Below are positions 8,493 to 18,468 of a DNA stretch of 64,000 nucleotides, one piece after another (the stretch's first letter is position 1; each line of letters begins with the position of its first letter). The DNA is from Pantoea wallisii (GTDB lineage Bacteria; Pseudomonadota; Gammaproteobacteria; Enterobacterales; Enterobacteriaceae). The notes under the pieces are model-generated. The model did not search any database, had not been told where the DNA came from, and saw nothing but the letters and a program-made list of their open reading frames with translations. A program made the translations under genes and the position numbers. The stretch covers positions 1-64,000 of the forward strand of contig NZ_MLFS01000009.1 in assembly GCF_002095485.1 (NCBI RefSeq), given 5' to 3'.

Positions 8493-10181
8493 ATGCATCA
8501 CACAACACCGTTGATCACCACCATTGTCGGGGGTCTGGTCCTCGCATTTCTCCTTGGTATGCTGGCGAATCGCCTGCGCATTTCACCGCTGGTCGGTTAT
8601 TTACTGGCTGGCGTGCTGGCTGGACCTTTTACCCCAGGCTTCGTCGCGGATACCAATCTGGCCCCGGAACTGGCTGAACTCGGCGTAATTCTGCTGATGT
8701 TCGGTGTAGGATTACACTTCTCGCTCAAGGATTTGATGGCGGTAAAGTCGATCGCCATTCCCGGTGCCGTGGCACAAATTGCTGTGGCAACGCTGCTGGG
8801 AATGGGCCTGTCGTGGGCCATGGGCTGGTCGTGGATGACCGGTCTGGTCTTTGGGCTGTGCCTCTCCACGGCCAGTACCGTGGTACTGCTGCGGGCGCTG
8901 GAAGAGCGGCAGCTGATTGATAGCCAGCGCGGACAGATCGCTATCGGCTGGCTGATTGTCGAAGACCTGGTGATGGTGCTGACGCTGGTGCTGCTGCCTG
9001 CGATTGCCGGCATGCTGGAACAGGGTAACGCCAGCCCCACCCTGCTGGTGTGGGATCTGCTCCTGACCATCGGTAAAGTCGCCGCCTTTATGGTGCTGAT
9101 GATGGTGGTCGGCCGTCGCGTGGTGCCGTGGATTCTGGCAAAAAGCGCGGCGACCGGCTCACGTGAGCTGTTTACCCTTTCGGTACTGGCGCTGGCGCTG
9201 GGCATTGCGTTTGGTGCCGTAGAGTTCTTTGACGTCTCATTTGCCCTTGGGGCTTTCTTTGCCGGCATGGTGCTGAACGAATCGGAACTCAGCCACCGTG
9301 CGGCGCACGATACGCTGCCGCTGCGCGATGCGTTTGCCGTACTGTTTTTCGTCTCGGTCGGCATGCTGTTTGATCCGATGATTCTGGTAGAGCAACCGCT
9401 GGCCGTGCTGGGCGCGCTGGCCATCATTGTGCTGGGCAAATCGATCGCCGCCTGGCTGCTGGTGAGCCTGCTCGGCCATTCACGCCGTACCGCGCTGACC
9501 ATTTCGGTCAGTCTGGCGCAGATTGGTGAGTTTGCCTTCATCCTTGCCGGTCTCGGCATCTCGCTCGGCATGCTGAGTGACGAGGGACGTAATCTGGTGC
9601 TGGCCGCAGCGATCCTGTCGATTATGCTTAACCCGATTCTGTTTACCCTGCTGGAGCGCTATCTCGACAAAACCGAGACGATGGAGGAGCAGACGCTGGA
9701 AGAGGCTATCGAAGAGGAGAAGCAGATTCCGGTGGATATCTGCAATCATGCGGTCATTGTCGGTTATGGTCGCGTCGGAAGTCTGCTGGGCCAGCAGCTG
9801 CTGGAGGCGGATGTGCCGCTGGTGGTGGTGGAGAATTCGCGTCCGCGCGTTGAGGCTCTGCGTGAGCAGGGTATTAAAGCGGTGCTGGGTAATGCGGCGC
9901 GTATTGATACCATGGATCTGGCCCGGCTTGACTGCGCGCGCTGGCTGCTGCTGACCATTCCGAATGGCTATGAGGCCGGTGAAATCGTAACGGCCGCGCG
10001 TGCGAAACGCCCGGATATTGAGATTATCGCCCGCGCGCACTATGACGATGAAGTGACCTATATCATGGAGCGCGGTGCCAATCGCGTGGTGATGGGGGAG
10101 CGTGAGATCGCGAACAGCATGCTGAATGTTTTGCAGGAGGAGATCGCGCAGAACCCGATTGTACGCGAGTGTCCGATTTAG
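8493..10181 (+). CDS. ybaL: CPA2-family cation:proton antiporter YbaL with RCK domain
   Basis: 562 residues. The N-terminal part is a CPA2 (KefB/KefC-type) membrane domain with about twelve helices (LADRLRISPLVGYLLAG-type start, then IGWLIVEDLVMVLTLVLLP). After the acidic linker EEQTLEEAIEEEKQ comes a TrkA-N/RCK nucleotide-binding domain beginning VGYGRVGSLLG near residue 422. The start at 8493 follows AAGGAGACAGGC and gives MHHTTPLITTIVGG, as in E. coli; an earlier ATG at 8439 has no ribosome site. It probably exchanges potassium or sodium for protons; the true substrate of YbaL is not established. Confidence 0.95.
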   Translation: MHHTTPLITTIVGGLVLAFLLGMLANRLRISPLVGYLLAGVLAGPFTPGFVADTNLAPELAELGVILLMFGVGLHFSLKDLMAVKSIAIPGAVAQIAVATLLGMGLSWAMGWSWMTGLVFGLCLSTASTVVLLRALEERQLIDSQRGQIAIGWLIVEDLVMVLTLVLLPAIAGMLEQGNASPTLLVWDLLLTIGKVAAFMVLMMVVGRRVVPWILAKSAATGSRELFTLSVLALALGIAFGAVEFFDVSFALGAFFAGMVLNESELSHRAAHDTLPLRDAFAVLFFVSVGMLFDPMILVEQPLAVLGALAIIVLGKSIAAWLLVSLLGHSRRTALTISVSLAQIGEFAFILAGLGISLGMLSDEGRNLVLAAAILSIMLNPILFTLLERYLDKTETMEEQTLEEAIEEEKQIPVDICNHAVIVGYGRVGSLLGQQLLEADVPLVVVENSRPRVEALREQGIKAVLGNAARIDTMDLARLDCARWLLLTIPNGYEAGEIVTAARAKRPDIEIIARAHYDDEVTYIMERGANRVVMGEREIANSMLNVLQEEIAQNPIVRECPI

Positions 10182-10256
10182 TTGCCGATATCCGGGAAAC
10201 CAGGTCGCAATGAATGGCGACCCTATAGGGTGCAGGTTAATCTGCACCTTGCCACG

Positions 10257-11556
10257 TTACCGATCCCAGTACGACTCTTCCAGCTGTCTTCCCTCTCCGG
10301 CAGGCCGCGCGTCAGACGCGGTGAGTGCTGGTTCAGCACCTGATAACTCACGCGGTTAGCGTATTTACACACCTGCGCCAGAGACGAATAGGTGAGATAT
10401 TCCCGCGCGTGCTTGCTGGAGTTCGGTACCTTCTGCCGGTGGAAATTGTTGGCCGTGATATCGTGCAGCAGCGCCGCCAGCGCACCATCGCCTGCGCCGT
10501 TAGTGTTCATGATCTTCTCCGGGCCGCCCATGTATGGCGCGATGTGCGAGAAGATGCGCAGCGGCTGCTGGCAATCCTGATGGCGCATCGCCCGGCTGAA
10601 CTCGTACTGGTTGAACTCTGCAATGGCACCCGGCAGCAGCGGATGGTTGGTTTTACGCTTATTCTCATCTTCGGTAAAACCGGCCATATAGAGGCCGGTC
10701 GGGCCCGCCGTGCACAACACCAGGTCGACCCAGTCCAGCGCCATATTCGAGGCCAGCAGCGGGTCCGGCTCACCGGTCAGCGCAAAGGCCTCCTCTTCAT
10801 TCATCGCCACGATCGAGACGTGATCGCGCAGGAAGTCGCGCCAGAATTGCGGGTTATCCTGAATCACATATTTGGTACCCAGCGTCAGTACCACCGGCAC
10901 ATTGTGTTTTTTCGCGTAATTGATGGCGCGCAGTGTGGCATCCGGCATCGGCTCACCCGGCTGACAGCGCACCAGATAGGAGGTGAGCACCAGCGCCGAA
11001 GCCCCGGCGATCACCGCTTCCGGAATATTGTCCGCGTGCAGCTGGTTCATCAGCCCGGGCTGATGGCAAACGTGCGCTCGCCCTGCTCGCCAATCAGAGT
11101 AAAGCAGCGGCCAATCGCCCCGTCCACGCCCTGCAGATAGTTCAGATCCATCCGGCTGGAGGTATTACACAGGTAGCGATAAGCGTAACCGCCGATCTGG
11201 ATGTTGTTGCACATCACGCCAAGCAGCACCGAGCGGTCATCCGCCAGTACCGAGTAGTTGTGCAAGGTGTTTCCGATGGTGCCGCCGGCAAACTGATGAC
11301 TGATCAGCTGTTCCTGCATCAGCTCACTGTAGAGCGCTTCAGCGGTGGCATCGTCAATGACCAGGGAGTGGCCGGCGCTCAGGCCGTAACGTTGCAGGAA
11401 ATCATCATCAACTTTGGCTTCGATATCCACCAGCGTCTGGTCGATACCCACCACCCAGCTGCCCTCCTCCTGCTCTTGCTGAGTGGCCTGGAGCAGCGGG
11501 TCGCGCGCGTTAACGGGGAAATAGTGTTTAGATTTGCGTTTGCCGGGAAATTTCAT
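10257..11556 (-). CDS. gsk: Inosine-guanosine kinase Gsk, frameshifted twice in this sequence
   Basis: PfkB-family kinase that phosphorylates inosine and guanosine for purine salvage. The first part (11556-11050) ends GERTFAISPG and the second begins MNQLHADNIPE, matching E. coli Gsk across the break. Adding one C to GGGCTGATG near 11048-11053 restores ...SPGLMNQL.... A second missing C near 10283-10285 (AGCTG for AGCCTG) restores the C-terminus LEESYWDR with TAA at 10257-10259. The signature NTNGAGDGALAALLHD is intact. At the first break the stop and next ATG overlap as TGATG, so coupled translation of two halves is possible but unlikely. I think one intact gene of about 433 residues with sequencing errors. 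Confidence 0.85.
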
Positions 11557-11571
11557 GAAAGTGCCGTCAGG

Positions 11572-11608
11572 GAAAAACAGGCAGAGAATGATATCACACT
11601 CTCTGCCA
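11572..11608 (-). terminator. Terminator of hemH
   Basis: On the minus strand GGCAGAGA (complement of 11600-11607) pairs with TCTCTGCC (complement of 11580-11587) and is followed by TGTTTTTCC. It sits just past the hemH stop and before gsk. Confidence 0.6.
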
Positions 11609-11613
11609 TCCCC

Positions 11614-12573
11614 TTAGCGGCGCGCGTTAACCAGCTGAACCATCATGTCGATGTGCTCATCGTCCGCGTTAAGCGCCGGAATGTATTCAAATTTTTCGCC
11701 GCCGGCGTGTAAGAAGATCTCGCAGTTCTCTCCGCTGATCTCCTCCAGCGTTTCAAGACAATCCGCGGCGAAGCCCGGGCTCATCACCTGCACATGTTTG
11801 ATGCCTTTTGCCGGCAGGCTCTTCATCGTTTCATCGGTGTAAGGCATGAGCCACGGCTCGCGACCAAAACGTGACTGGAAGGTCATCATGATCTTGTGCG
11901 GGGCAATGCCCAGCGCGGCAGCCAATGCATCGGTGGTGTCTTTACAGCGCAGCGGATAGTCATCGCCCTCATTGGCGAAGCGCTGTGGGATGCCGTGGAA
12001 AGAGAGCACCAGCAGGTCCGGTTCACCGTGCTGCGCAAATGAGCGCTCTACAGAGGCTTTCAGCGCGGCGATATAGGCCGGATGTTCCGCGTAATCGCGA
12101 ATAAAGGCCACTTCCGGCAGCGAACGCAGCGGTTTAAAGCTGGCGGCCAGGCCATCCCACACGGCAGCGACGGTAGAGCAGGAGAACTGCGGATAGAGCG
12201 GCAGCACAATCAGTTTGGTCACGCCCTGTGCCAGCAAACGCTGTACGGCGCCGTCAAGGCTCGGCTGGCCGTAGCTCATGCCGAGTTCCACCGGCATATC
12301 CAGCCGCTGTGCCAGCGCTGCACGCTGGCGTTTGCTGAAGACCATCAGCGGCGAGCCCTCTTCCATCCACACAGATGCATAGAGCTTCGAGACGCGCGGC
12401 GAACGGAATGGCACGATAATGAAATTGAGAATCGGCCACCATAGCCAGCGTGGCGTATCAACAACGCGTGGATCGCCAAGGAACTGTTTAAGATAGCGCT
12501 TTACGGCGGCGGTGGTTGGTGCTTCTGGTGTACCTAAATTAACCAGTAAAACCCCAGGCTTTTCTTGCCTCAT
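11614..12573 (-). CDS. hemH: Ferrochelatase HemH
   Basis: 319 residues; inserts Fe(II) into protoporphyrin IX, the last step of haem synthesis, at the inner face of the cytoplasmic membrane. Conserved blocks seen: [20 protein letters not shown] at the N-terminus, [12 protein letters not shown], and [18 protein letters not shown] carrying the catalytic histidine. The start at 12573 follows AAGGAAATACA and gives MRQEKPG, as in E. coli. The gene follows adk on the same strand. Confidence 0.96.
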   Translation of the reverse strand: MRQEKPGVLLVNLGTPEAPTTAAVKRYLKQFLGDPRVVDTPRWLWWPILNFIIVPFRSPRVSKLYASVWMEEGSPLMVFSKRQRAALAQRLDMPVELGMSYGQPSLDGAVQRLLAQGVTKLIVLPLYPQFSCSTVAAVWDGLAASFKPLRSLPEVAFIRDYAEHPAYIAALKASVERSFAQHGEPDLLVLSFHGIPQRFANEGDDYPLRCKDTTDALAAALGIAPHKIMMTFQSRFGREPWLMPYTDETMKSLPAKGIKHVQVMSPGFAADCLETLEEISGENCEIFLHAGGEKFEYIPALNADDEHIDMMVQLVNARR

Positions 12574-12656
12574 TGTATTTCCTTGCTGTCGAAACGAATG
12601 GGTCAAAATCTGCAGGAATTGTAGCGGAAAACGTCGGAGGGGAAAGCAATTGCTGC

Positions 12657-12682
12657 AAAAGGGCCGGACAACCGGCCCTTCA
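12657..12682 (-). terminator. Terminator of adk
   Basis: On the minus strand AAGGGCCGG-TTGT-CCGGCCCTT is followed by TTGC; stem arms are 12661-12667 and 12672-12678. It lies immediately after the adk stop. Confidence 0.65.
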
Positions 12683-12686
12683 CCAC

Positions 12687-13388
<702 letters not shown>

Positions 13389-13481
13389 TTATGACCCGCG
13401 CACCACAAGGCAACGGGCGCGCTTCCACGAAAGGCCTACTTTGACCTGCTTTGGCCGTTCGCGCCAGCAACCGGCGCGTTT

Positions 13482-14309
13482 TTAAGAATCATGGCGGGTA
13501 AAAAGGCACGCCATCAGGCGTTTTTTTAGCGTGGCGGTCATATTCTGCGTTTTGCTGCCGTTACCGCGTACGCTGGCGGTGAGCAACAGCGCGCGTCCGT
13601 CGGACAGCAGCCGAATATCCGCTGGCAGCGTGGGCAGCACAACCCCGGACGGCAGCGGGATCAGGGCAAAGGGCAAGCCCGGCTGCTGAATCGATTGCAG
13701 CGCTACCGGTGTCTCCAGCGTAAGGGTATCAACGCTGGCGATGTTAAAGGGCTTCCAGTCGCCGTTTGCCATGCTATCCAGCGCGCGTTGCGGTGCATCG
13801 CCCAGGGTTAAACCCTGCTCAAACAGACGCAGTTCGCTGCGCACCAGCGTGCTGAAATCATAGGTCCGCAAGGCGATAAGTACGATACCGTCGCTCAATG
13901 CCGCATGACGATCAAGGTGCGCCACGAACAAACGCGCCTCGCTGATTAATCGTTTATGCAAGCCGGTGGCAAAGGAGGCAGACGCATCGGTCACGCCCTG
14001 GCTCTGGCACTCGCTCAACGGTCGCACCCGCCCCTGCGACTCCTCAACGTGCGTAATCAGCGCGATATTACCGGCCATCATCGGCACTGCGGGCAGAACG
14101 CTGAGTTCACTGACCGGATAGTGCGAAGCGTAGCGCGTCTGATTGCGTGCCTGCTCCTGGCGCAGGAACAGCTGTGAGAGCAGTACCCGGGCAATATGCA
14201 GCGACGGAGCAAAGAAGAGATCGTAATTTTCCAGCCGGTAGTGACGGGAGAGCAAGACGCGCAGTCGATCGCGCGCCGCGGCTCCGGCAGTAGCGTGTTG
14301 TGCAGCCAT
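13482..14309 (-). CDS. Unrecognised protein, weakly like a degenerate fold-type I (class V) aminotransferase
   Basis: About 275 residues from the chosen ATG at 14309 (MAAQHATAGAAARDRLR); the frame stays open to 14477 but that stretch enters the divergent promoter region. I do not recognise the family with certainty. LFFAPSLHIARVLLSQLF near the start and DASASFATGLHKRL followed about 20 residues later by HLDRHAALSDGIVLI resemble the Asp and Schiff-base regions of class V aminotransferases. There is no lysine in that last motif, so PLP chemistry is doubtful. The gene is inserted between adk and htpG relative to E. coli and is divergent from a GcvA-like LysR gene, which probably regulates it (inference from arrangement). 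Confidence 0.7.
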   Translation of the reverse strand: MAAQHATAGAAARDRLRVLLSRHYRLENYDLFFAPSLHIARVLLSQLFLRQEQARNQTRYASHYPVSELSVLPAVPMMAGNIALITHVEESQGRVRPLSECQSQGVTDASASFATGLHKRLISEARLFVAHLDRHAALSDGIVLIALRTYDFSTLVRSELRLFEQGLTLGDAPQRALDSMANGDWKPFNIASVDTLTLETPVALQSIQQPGLPFALIPLPSGVVLPTLPADIRLLSDGRALLLTASVRGNGSKTQNMTATLKKRLMACLFTRHDS

Positions 14310-14508
14310 CGCGTGACATTTCTCTGTGTTATTGTGCGGCGTGTCGTCATGGCTGGGCGGTAGTCGCTGGCAGATAAGCGCGGCTAAAACACAGTGAGGC
14401 CTGTCAGTCAACCCGCCAGAATCAGGGGGAAAGGTTAGGCCAATGCGTCTGGACATTAAAATGATATAAATTGACAATCCCTGTTAGGTTTTTACACAGG
14501 GGATGAGT

Positions 14509-15378
14509 ATGACCACGCTTCCGTCGTTACGTGCCTTGCACTATTTTCATCAGGCGGCACTGCACAGCAGTTTTAGCGTGGCGGCTGAGCGCCTGCATGT
14601 GACCCATAGCGCCATCAGCCATCAGGTACGTCAGCTGGAGAGCTGGATGGGGAAACCGCTGTTTGTCCGCACCAACGGACGTGTCAGATTGACCTCACAC
14701 GGCGAGCGTTTGCTGGTGAGCTGTCAGAAGGCGTTCAGTGAACTCTCTACAACCTGTGAGAGCATCCGCACCGGTATGCGCCACCACCTTAGCGTCTCCT
14801 GCGCGCCAAGCTTTCTCTCTCAATGGCTGATCCCGCGTATCAGCAGTTTTTATCAGCGCTATCCCGACATTGAAGTGCAGTTTCAGCCCCAGGGTGAGAT
14901 CAATCAGCTGCGCAGCGAACACACGGATGTGCTGATCCTGAGCTATGAACAGCCACCGGATGACGATATTGATGCCACGCTGATCAGCGATGATTATATC
15001 GGTCCGCTGTGCGCGCCGCAGTACGCCGCCCGTTTTCACAGTGAGCAGGATCTGGCCGCGCTGCCACTGCTGCATGCCGATACGCGCCTGCATGCCTGGG
15101 CCGAATGGGCCAAAACCAGCGGCGCACGCGGCAATTACTTTACAGGCAAGCATTTTGATAATCTGACGCTGGGCATTCAGGCGGCAAGAAACGGGCTAGG
15201 CGTGATTATGGCGCCGCGTTTGCTGGTGCGGCAGGAGTTGCACGACGGCACGCTGATTGCGCCGCTGGGATTTGTGCGTGTCAATCGCGCCACGTGGATG
15301 ATGACCAAGGGCTCACGGCAGCATGATGCGGAGATTACCCTGTTCCGTGATTGGGTGCGGGATGAGGCGCAGTGCTGA
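14509..15378 (+). CDS. LysR-family regulator, GcvA-like
   Basis: 289 residues. The N-terminal LPSLRALHYFHQAALHSSFSV and helix-turn-helix AAERLHVTHSAISHQVRQLE are typical of the GcvA branch, followed by a type 2 periplasmic-binding-like effector domain. Two ATGs are possible, 14503 and 14509; the AGGGGA at 14497-14502 is too close to the first, so I prefer 14509. It is divergent from the unrecognised gene at 13482-14309 with about 200 bases between, and convergent with htpG. Target and effector are unknown. Confidence 0.85.
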   Translation: MTTLPSLRALHYFHQAALHSSFSVAAERLHVTHSAISHQVRQLESWMGKPLFVRTNGRVRLTSHGERLLVSCQKAFSELSTTCESIRTGMRHHLSVSCAPSFLSQWLIPRISSFYQRYPDIEVQFQPQGEINQLRSEHTDVLILSYEQPPDDDIDATLISDDYIGPLCAPQYAARFHSEQDLAALPLLHADTRLHAWAEWAKTSGARGNYFTGKHFDNLTLGIQAARNGLGVIMAPRLLVRQELHDGTLIAPLGFVRVNRATWMMTKGSRQHDAEITLFRDWVRDEAQC

Positions 15379-15390
15379 GCGCGAGGCATA

Positions 15391-15412
15391 AAAAAGGCCG
15401 GCATAAATGCCG
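15391..15412 (-). terminator. Palindromic terminator at the htpG 3' side
   Basis: CGGCATAAATGCCG (15399-15412) is a perfect palindrome. On the minus strand it is followed by GCCTTTTTATG, so it can end transcription of htpG. On the plus strand there is no T-run. Confidence 0.6.
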
Positions 15413-15449
15413 CCCCTGCGAATAAATCTTAATCACTGCACCCGTTCCC

Positions 15450-15480
15450 TGTGAGGCCGGCATTTATGCCGACCTCACAG
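15450..15480. repeat. Second copy of the CGGCAT palindrome with longer stem
   Basis: GTGAGG-CCGGCAT-TT-ATGCCG-ACCTCAC can form a long hairpin; the core CGGCATTTATGCCG (15458-15471) is the inverted copy of the palindrome at 15399-15412, 45 bases away. Together the pair resembles a small REP/BIME-like unit between convergent genes. Confidence 0.5.
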
Positions 15481-15509
15481 CCAGATACTGACCTCTGCAT
15501 CAGAAGAGG

Positions 15510-17384
15510 TTACGCCGTCAGCAGCTGATTCATGCGACGGATAAACTGGTTAGGATCGTCCAGCGTGCCGCGCTCGGCCAGCAGCGCCTGATCCAGCAGC
15601 AGCTCTACCCACTCCGCAAAACGTGCTTCATCCTGAGTATCGGCCACGCGCTTAACCAGCGTATGCTCCGGGTTAATTTCAAAGATGTACTTCACGTCCG
15701 GCACATCCTGACCCGCCGCGGCAAACAGTTTCGCCATCTGCGTGGTCATTTCATTGGCATCGGTGGTGACAATAGCAGGCGTATCGGTCAGGCGATGCGT
15801 CAGACGCACCTCTTTTACGCGCTCGCCCAGCAGCGTTTTCACGCGCTCAACAAACGGCTCCAGCGCTTTTTCCGCCTCTTTCTGCTCTTCGGTCTCTTCA
15901 TCCGCCAGTTTGCTCAGCGACTCATCGGCTTTGCTCACGGACTGGAAGGTTTTACCGTCGAACTCGGTCAGGTAGCTCATCATCCACTCGTCGATACGAT
16001 CGGACAGCAGCAGCACCTCAATGCCTTTTTTGCGGAACAGTTCCAGATGCGGGCTGCTCTTCGCCGCGGCGTAGCTGTCGGCAGTGATGTAGTAGATCTT
16101 CTCCTGCCCTTCCACCATGCGGCTCAGGTAATCGTCAAGCGAGATGGTCTGCTCCGCCCCTTCACTCTGCGTGGTGGCGAAGCGCAGCAGTTTAGCAATC
16201 GCCTGCTGGTTGGCGTGATCCTCCGCCGGCCCCTCTTTCAGCACCAGCCCGAACTCTTTCCAGAACTGCTGATACTTCTCTGCATCATCTTTAGCCAGTT
16301 TCTCCAGCATCTGCAGGCTGCGCTTAGTCAGCGCCGCGCGCAGGCTCTGGGTGACGCGGCTATCCTGCAGGATCTCACGCGAGACGTTCAGCGGCAGATC
16401 GTTGGAATCTATCAGGCCGCGCACAAAGCGCAGGTAGTTCGGCATGAACTGCTCGGCGTCATCCATAATGAACACGCGCTGTACGTAGAGTTTCAGGCCG
16501 TGCTTGCTGTCGCGGTTCCACATATCGAACGGCGCGCGCTGCGGGATATAGAGCAGGCTGGTGTACTCCTGCTTGCCTTCCACGCGGTTGTGGCTCCAGA
16601 TGGCCGGATCGCTGAAGTCGTGTGCGATATGTTTGTAGAACTCGTTGTACTCGTCGTCGCTGATCTCTGACTTATTGCGCGTCCACAGCGCCTGGGCTTT
16701 GTTGATCTTCTCCCAGGTTGTGGTGTCACTCTCTTCGTCTTTGGTTTCAATCTCAACAGGCAGCGCGATGTGGTCGGAGTATTTGCTGATCACATTACGC
16801 ACGCGCCATGCATCAAGGAAATCGTCCTCGCCTTCACGGAAGTGCAGCGTGATCTCGGTGCCACGATCGGCTTTTTCGATATCGGCCAGGGTATATTCGC
16901 CCTCACCGGCGGACTCCCAAAATACGCCCTCTTCCGCTTTCGCCCCGGCGGCACGCGTGCGGACGGTAACTTTATCGGCAACGATAAACGCCGAGTAGAA
17001 ACCGACACCGAACTGGCCGATCAGCTGGCTATCTTTTGCCTGGTCAGAGCCCATTGATTCGAGGAAAGCTTTGGTACCGGATTTCGCGATGGTGCCCAGG
17101 TTCTCAATCACCTCATCACGACGCATACCAATGCCGTTGTCGCTCAGCGTTAGCGTGCGATTCTCCTTGTTGACCGAGATACGCACGCGCAGATCGCCGT
17201 CGCCTTCGTACAGATCCGGCGTTGACAGCGCGCGGAAGCGCAATTTGTCCGCCGCATCAGAAGCGTTCGAGATCAGTTCACGCAGGAAAATCTCTTTGTT
17301 TGAGTAGAGGGAATGGATCATCAGGTGCAGAAGTTGTTTTACCTCTGACTGGAAGCCACGCGTCTCTTGTCCTTTCATGGTCAT
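15510..17384 (-). CDS. htpG: Molecular chaperone HtpG (bacterial Hsp90)
   Basis: 624 residues, full length. The N-terminal GHKL ATPase domain shows [16 protein letters not shown], the DNGIGM motif and [11 protein letters not shown]; middle and C-terminal dimerisation domains follow. HtpG is a cytoplasmic ATP-dependent chaperone that works with DnaK on client remodelling. The start at 17384 ([10 protein letters not shown]) has GAGG five bases ahead; the ATG two codons later is the E. coli-style start and is also possible. A sigma-32 type promoter lies upstream. Confidence 0.97.
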   Translation of the reverse strand: MTMKGQETRGFQSEVKQLLHLMIHSLYSNKEIFLRELISNASDAADKLRFRALSTPDLYEGDGDLRVRISVNKENRTLTLSDNGIGMRRDEVIENLGTIAKSGTKAFLESMGSDQAKDSQLIGQFGVGFYSAFIVADKVTVRTRAAGAKAEEGVFWESAGEGEYTLADIEKADRGTEITLHFREGEDDFLDAWRVRNVISKYSDHIALPVEIETKDEESDTTTWEKINKAQALWTRNKSEISDDEYNEFYKHIAHDFSDPAIWSHNRVEGKQEYTSLLYIPQRAPFDMWNRDSKHGLKLYVQRVFIMDDAEQFMPNYLRFVRGLIDSNDLPLNVSREILQDSRVTQSLRAALTKRSLQMLEKLAKDDAEKYQQFWKEFGLVLKEGPAEDHANQQAIAKLLRFATTQSEGAEQTISLDDYLSRMVEGQEKIYYITADSYAAAKSSPHLELFRKKGIEVLLLSDRIDEWMMSYLTEFDGKTFQSVSKADESLSKLADEETEEQKEAEKALEPFVERVKTLLGERVKEVRLTHRLTDTPAIVTTDANEMTTQMAKLFAAAGQDVPDVKYIFEINPEHTLVKRVADTQDEARFAEWVELLLDQALLAERGTLDDPNQFIRRMNQLLTA

Positions 17385-17425
17385 TGCTACCTCAACAGAA
17401 TGGGGTTGATCAAACGTTGAGACAG

Positions 17426-17453
17426 AGATGGGGATGGGGAAGAGAATTTCAAG
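17426..17453 (-). promoter_or_regulatory. Sigma-32 (heat-shock) promoter of htpG
   Basis: On the minus strand CTTGAAA (complement of 17447-17453) is separated by 13 bases from CCCCATCT (complement of 17426-17433), matching the sigma-32 consensus and the known E. coli htpG promoter. Confidence 0.85.
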
Positions 17454-17477
17454 CCGGTATCGCTTAACGATACCGGC
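17453..17477 (-). terminator. Hairpin after recR
   Basis: GCCGGTATCG (17453-17462) and CGATACCGGC (17468-17477) form a 10-bp stem with a 5-base loop directly after the recR stop. The following minus-strand sequence (TTGAAATT) is only weakly T-rich and is shared with the htpG -35 element. Confidence 0.55.
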
Positions 17478-17483
17478 AAGTGA

Positions 17484-18089
17484 TTAAAATTTAATCTTAT
17501 GACGCCCGGCCAGCGAGTGCGACAGCGTAGTGCCATCGACCATCTCCAGCTCGCCGCCCACCGGCACGCCATGGGCGATGCGGCTGGCGTCAACGCCATA
17601 TTGCCCGCACAGCTCGGCGATGTAATTAGCGGTGGCTTCACCCTCTACCGTGGGATTAGTCGCCAGAATCACCTCCTGCAGCGTCTCCTTCTCCAGGCGC
17701 TGCTCCAGGCGATCCAGACCAATATCCTGCGGGCCGATGCCATCCAGCGGCGACAAATGGCCCATCAGCACAAAGTAACGTCCGCCAAACTGGCCGGTCT
17801 GCTCAATGGCGTGGATATCCGCCGGGCTCTCCACCACGCAGATCTGGCCGTTTTGCTGACGGCGCGGATTGGCGCAAATGGTGCAGATCTCCTGCTCGGT
17901 AAAGGTGCGGCAATCGGCACAGTGGCCGATCTCTGACATGGCGCGGGTTAACGCCTGCGCCAGACGCATGCCACCGCTGCGATCGCGCTGCAATAGCTGA
18001 AACGCCATGCGCTGCGCCGACTTCGGGCCAACGCCCGGCAGACAGCGCAGTGATTCCATTAAAGATTCAAGCAGTGGACTGGTTTGCAT
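17484..18089 (-). CDS. recR: Recombination mediator RecR
   Basis: 201 residues, same as E. coli. With RecF and RecO it loads RecA at gaps in single-stranded DNA. Seen: N-terminal helix-hairpin-helix ([20 protein letters not shown]), the four-cysteine zinc finger ([16 protein letters not shown]) and a Toprim domain ([17 protein letters not shown]). The ATG overlaps the ybaB stop by one base (TGATG), so the two are translationally coupled in a dnaX-ybaB-recR operon. Confidence 0.97.
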   Translation of the reverse strand: MQTSPLLESLMESLRCLPGVGPKSAQRMAFQLLQRDRSGGMRLAQALTRAMSEIGHCADCRTFTEQEICTICANPRRQQNGQICVVESPADIHAIEQTGQFGGRYFVLMGHLSPLDGIGPQDIGLDRLEQRLEKETLQEVILATNPTVEGEATANYIAELCGQYGVDASRIAHGVPVGGELEMVDGTTLSHSLAGRHKIKF

Positions 18090-18418
18090 CAGAACGGCAT
18101 CTTAAAGCCAGGTGGCAGCTGCATACCGGAAGAGACAGAGGCCATCTTCTCTTTCTGCGTCTCATCAATACGGCGTGCCGCATCGTTGAACGCTGCCGCG
18201 ATCAGATCTTCCAGCATATCTTTATCATCTTCCAGCAGGCTGGGATCGACTTCAACACGACGGCAATTGTGCGCGCCGTTGATGGTGACTTTGACCAGAC
18301 CAGCACCTGATTCACCGGTGACTTCCAGTGCGGCGATCTCTTCCTGAACCTTGGCCATTTTGTCCTGCATCTGCTGGGCCTGCTTCATCAGGTTGCCCAA
18401 TCCGCCTTTACCAAACAT
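18089..18418 (-). CDS. ybaB: Nucleoid-associated protein YbaB/EbfC
   Basis: 109 residues, the same as E. coli. Small dimeric DNA-binding protein with a long N-terminal helix ([20 protein letters not shown]) followed by a tweezer-like domain. The start [11 protein letters not shown] at 18418 is preceded by GAGAGAGAAAACT. It lies between dnaX and recR, the conserved arrangement. Its role is in nucleoid organisation and possibly repair, as inferred for the family. Confidence 0.96.
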   Translation of the reverse strand: MFGKGGLGNLMKQAQQMQDKMAKVQEEIAALEVTGESGAGLVKVTINGAHNCRRVEVDPSLLEDDKDMLEDLIAAAFNDAARRIDETQKEKMASVSSGMQLPPGFKMPF

Positions 18419-18468
18419 AGTTTTCTCTCTCTGCTGGGGCTGCGCGCAACCTCTGCGCGACAGCGTGA

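Noticed and set aside
10223-11050. Second half of gsk as a separate gene
   Set aside because: Both halves align end to end with one Gsk protein; one added C restores the frame.
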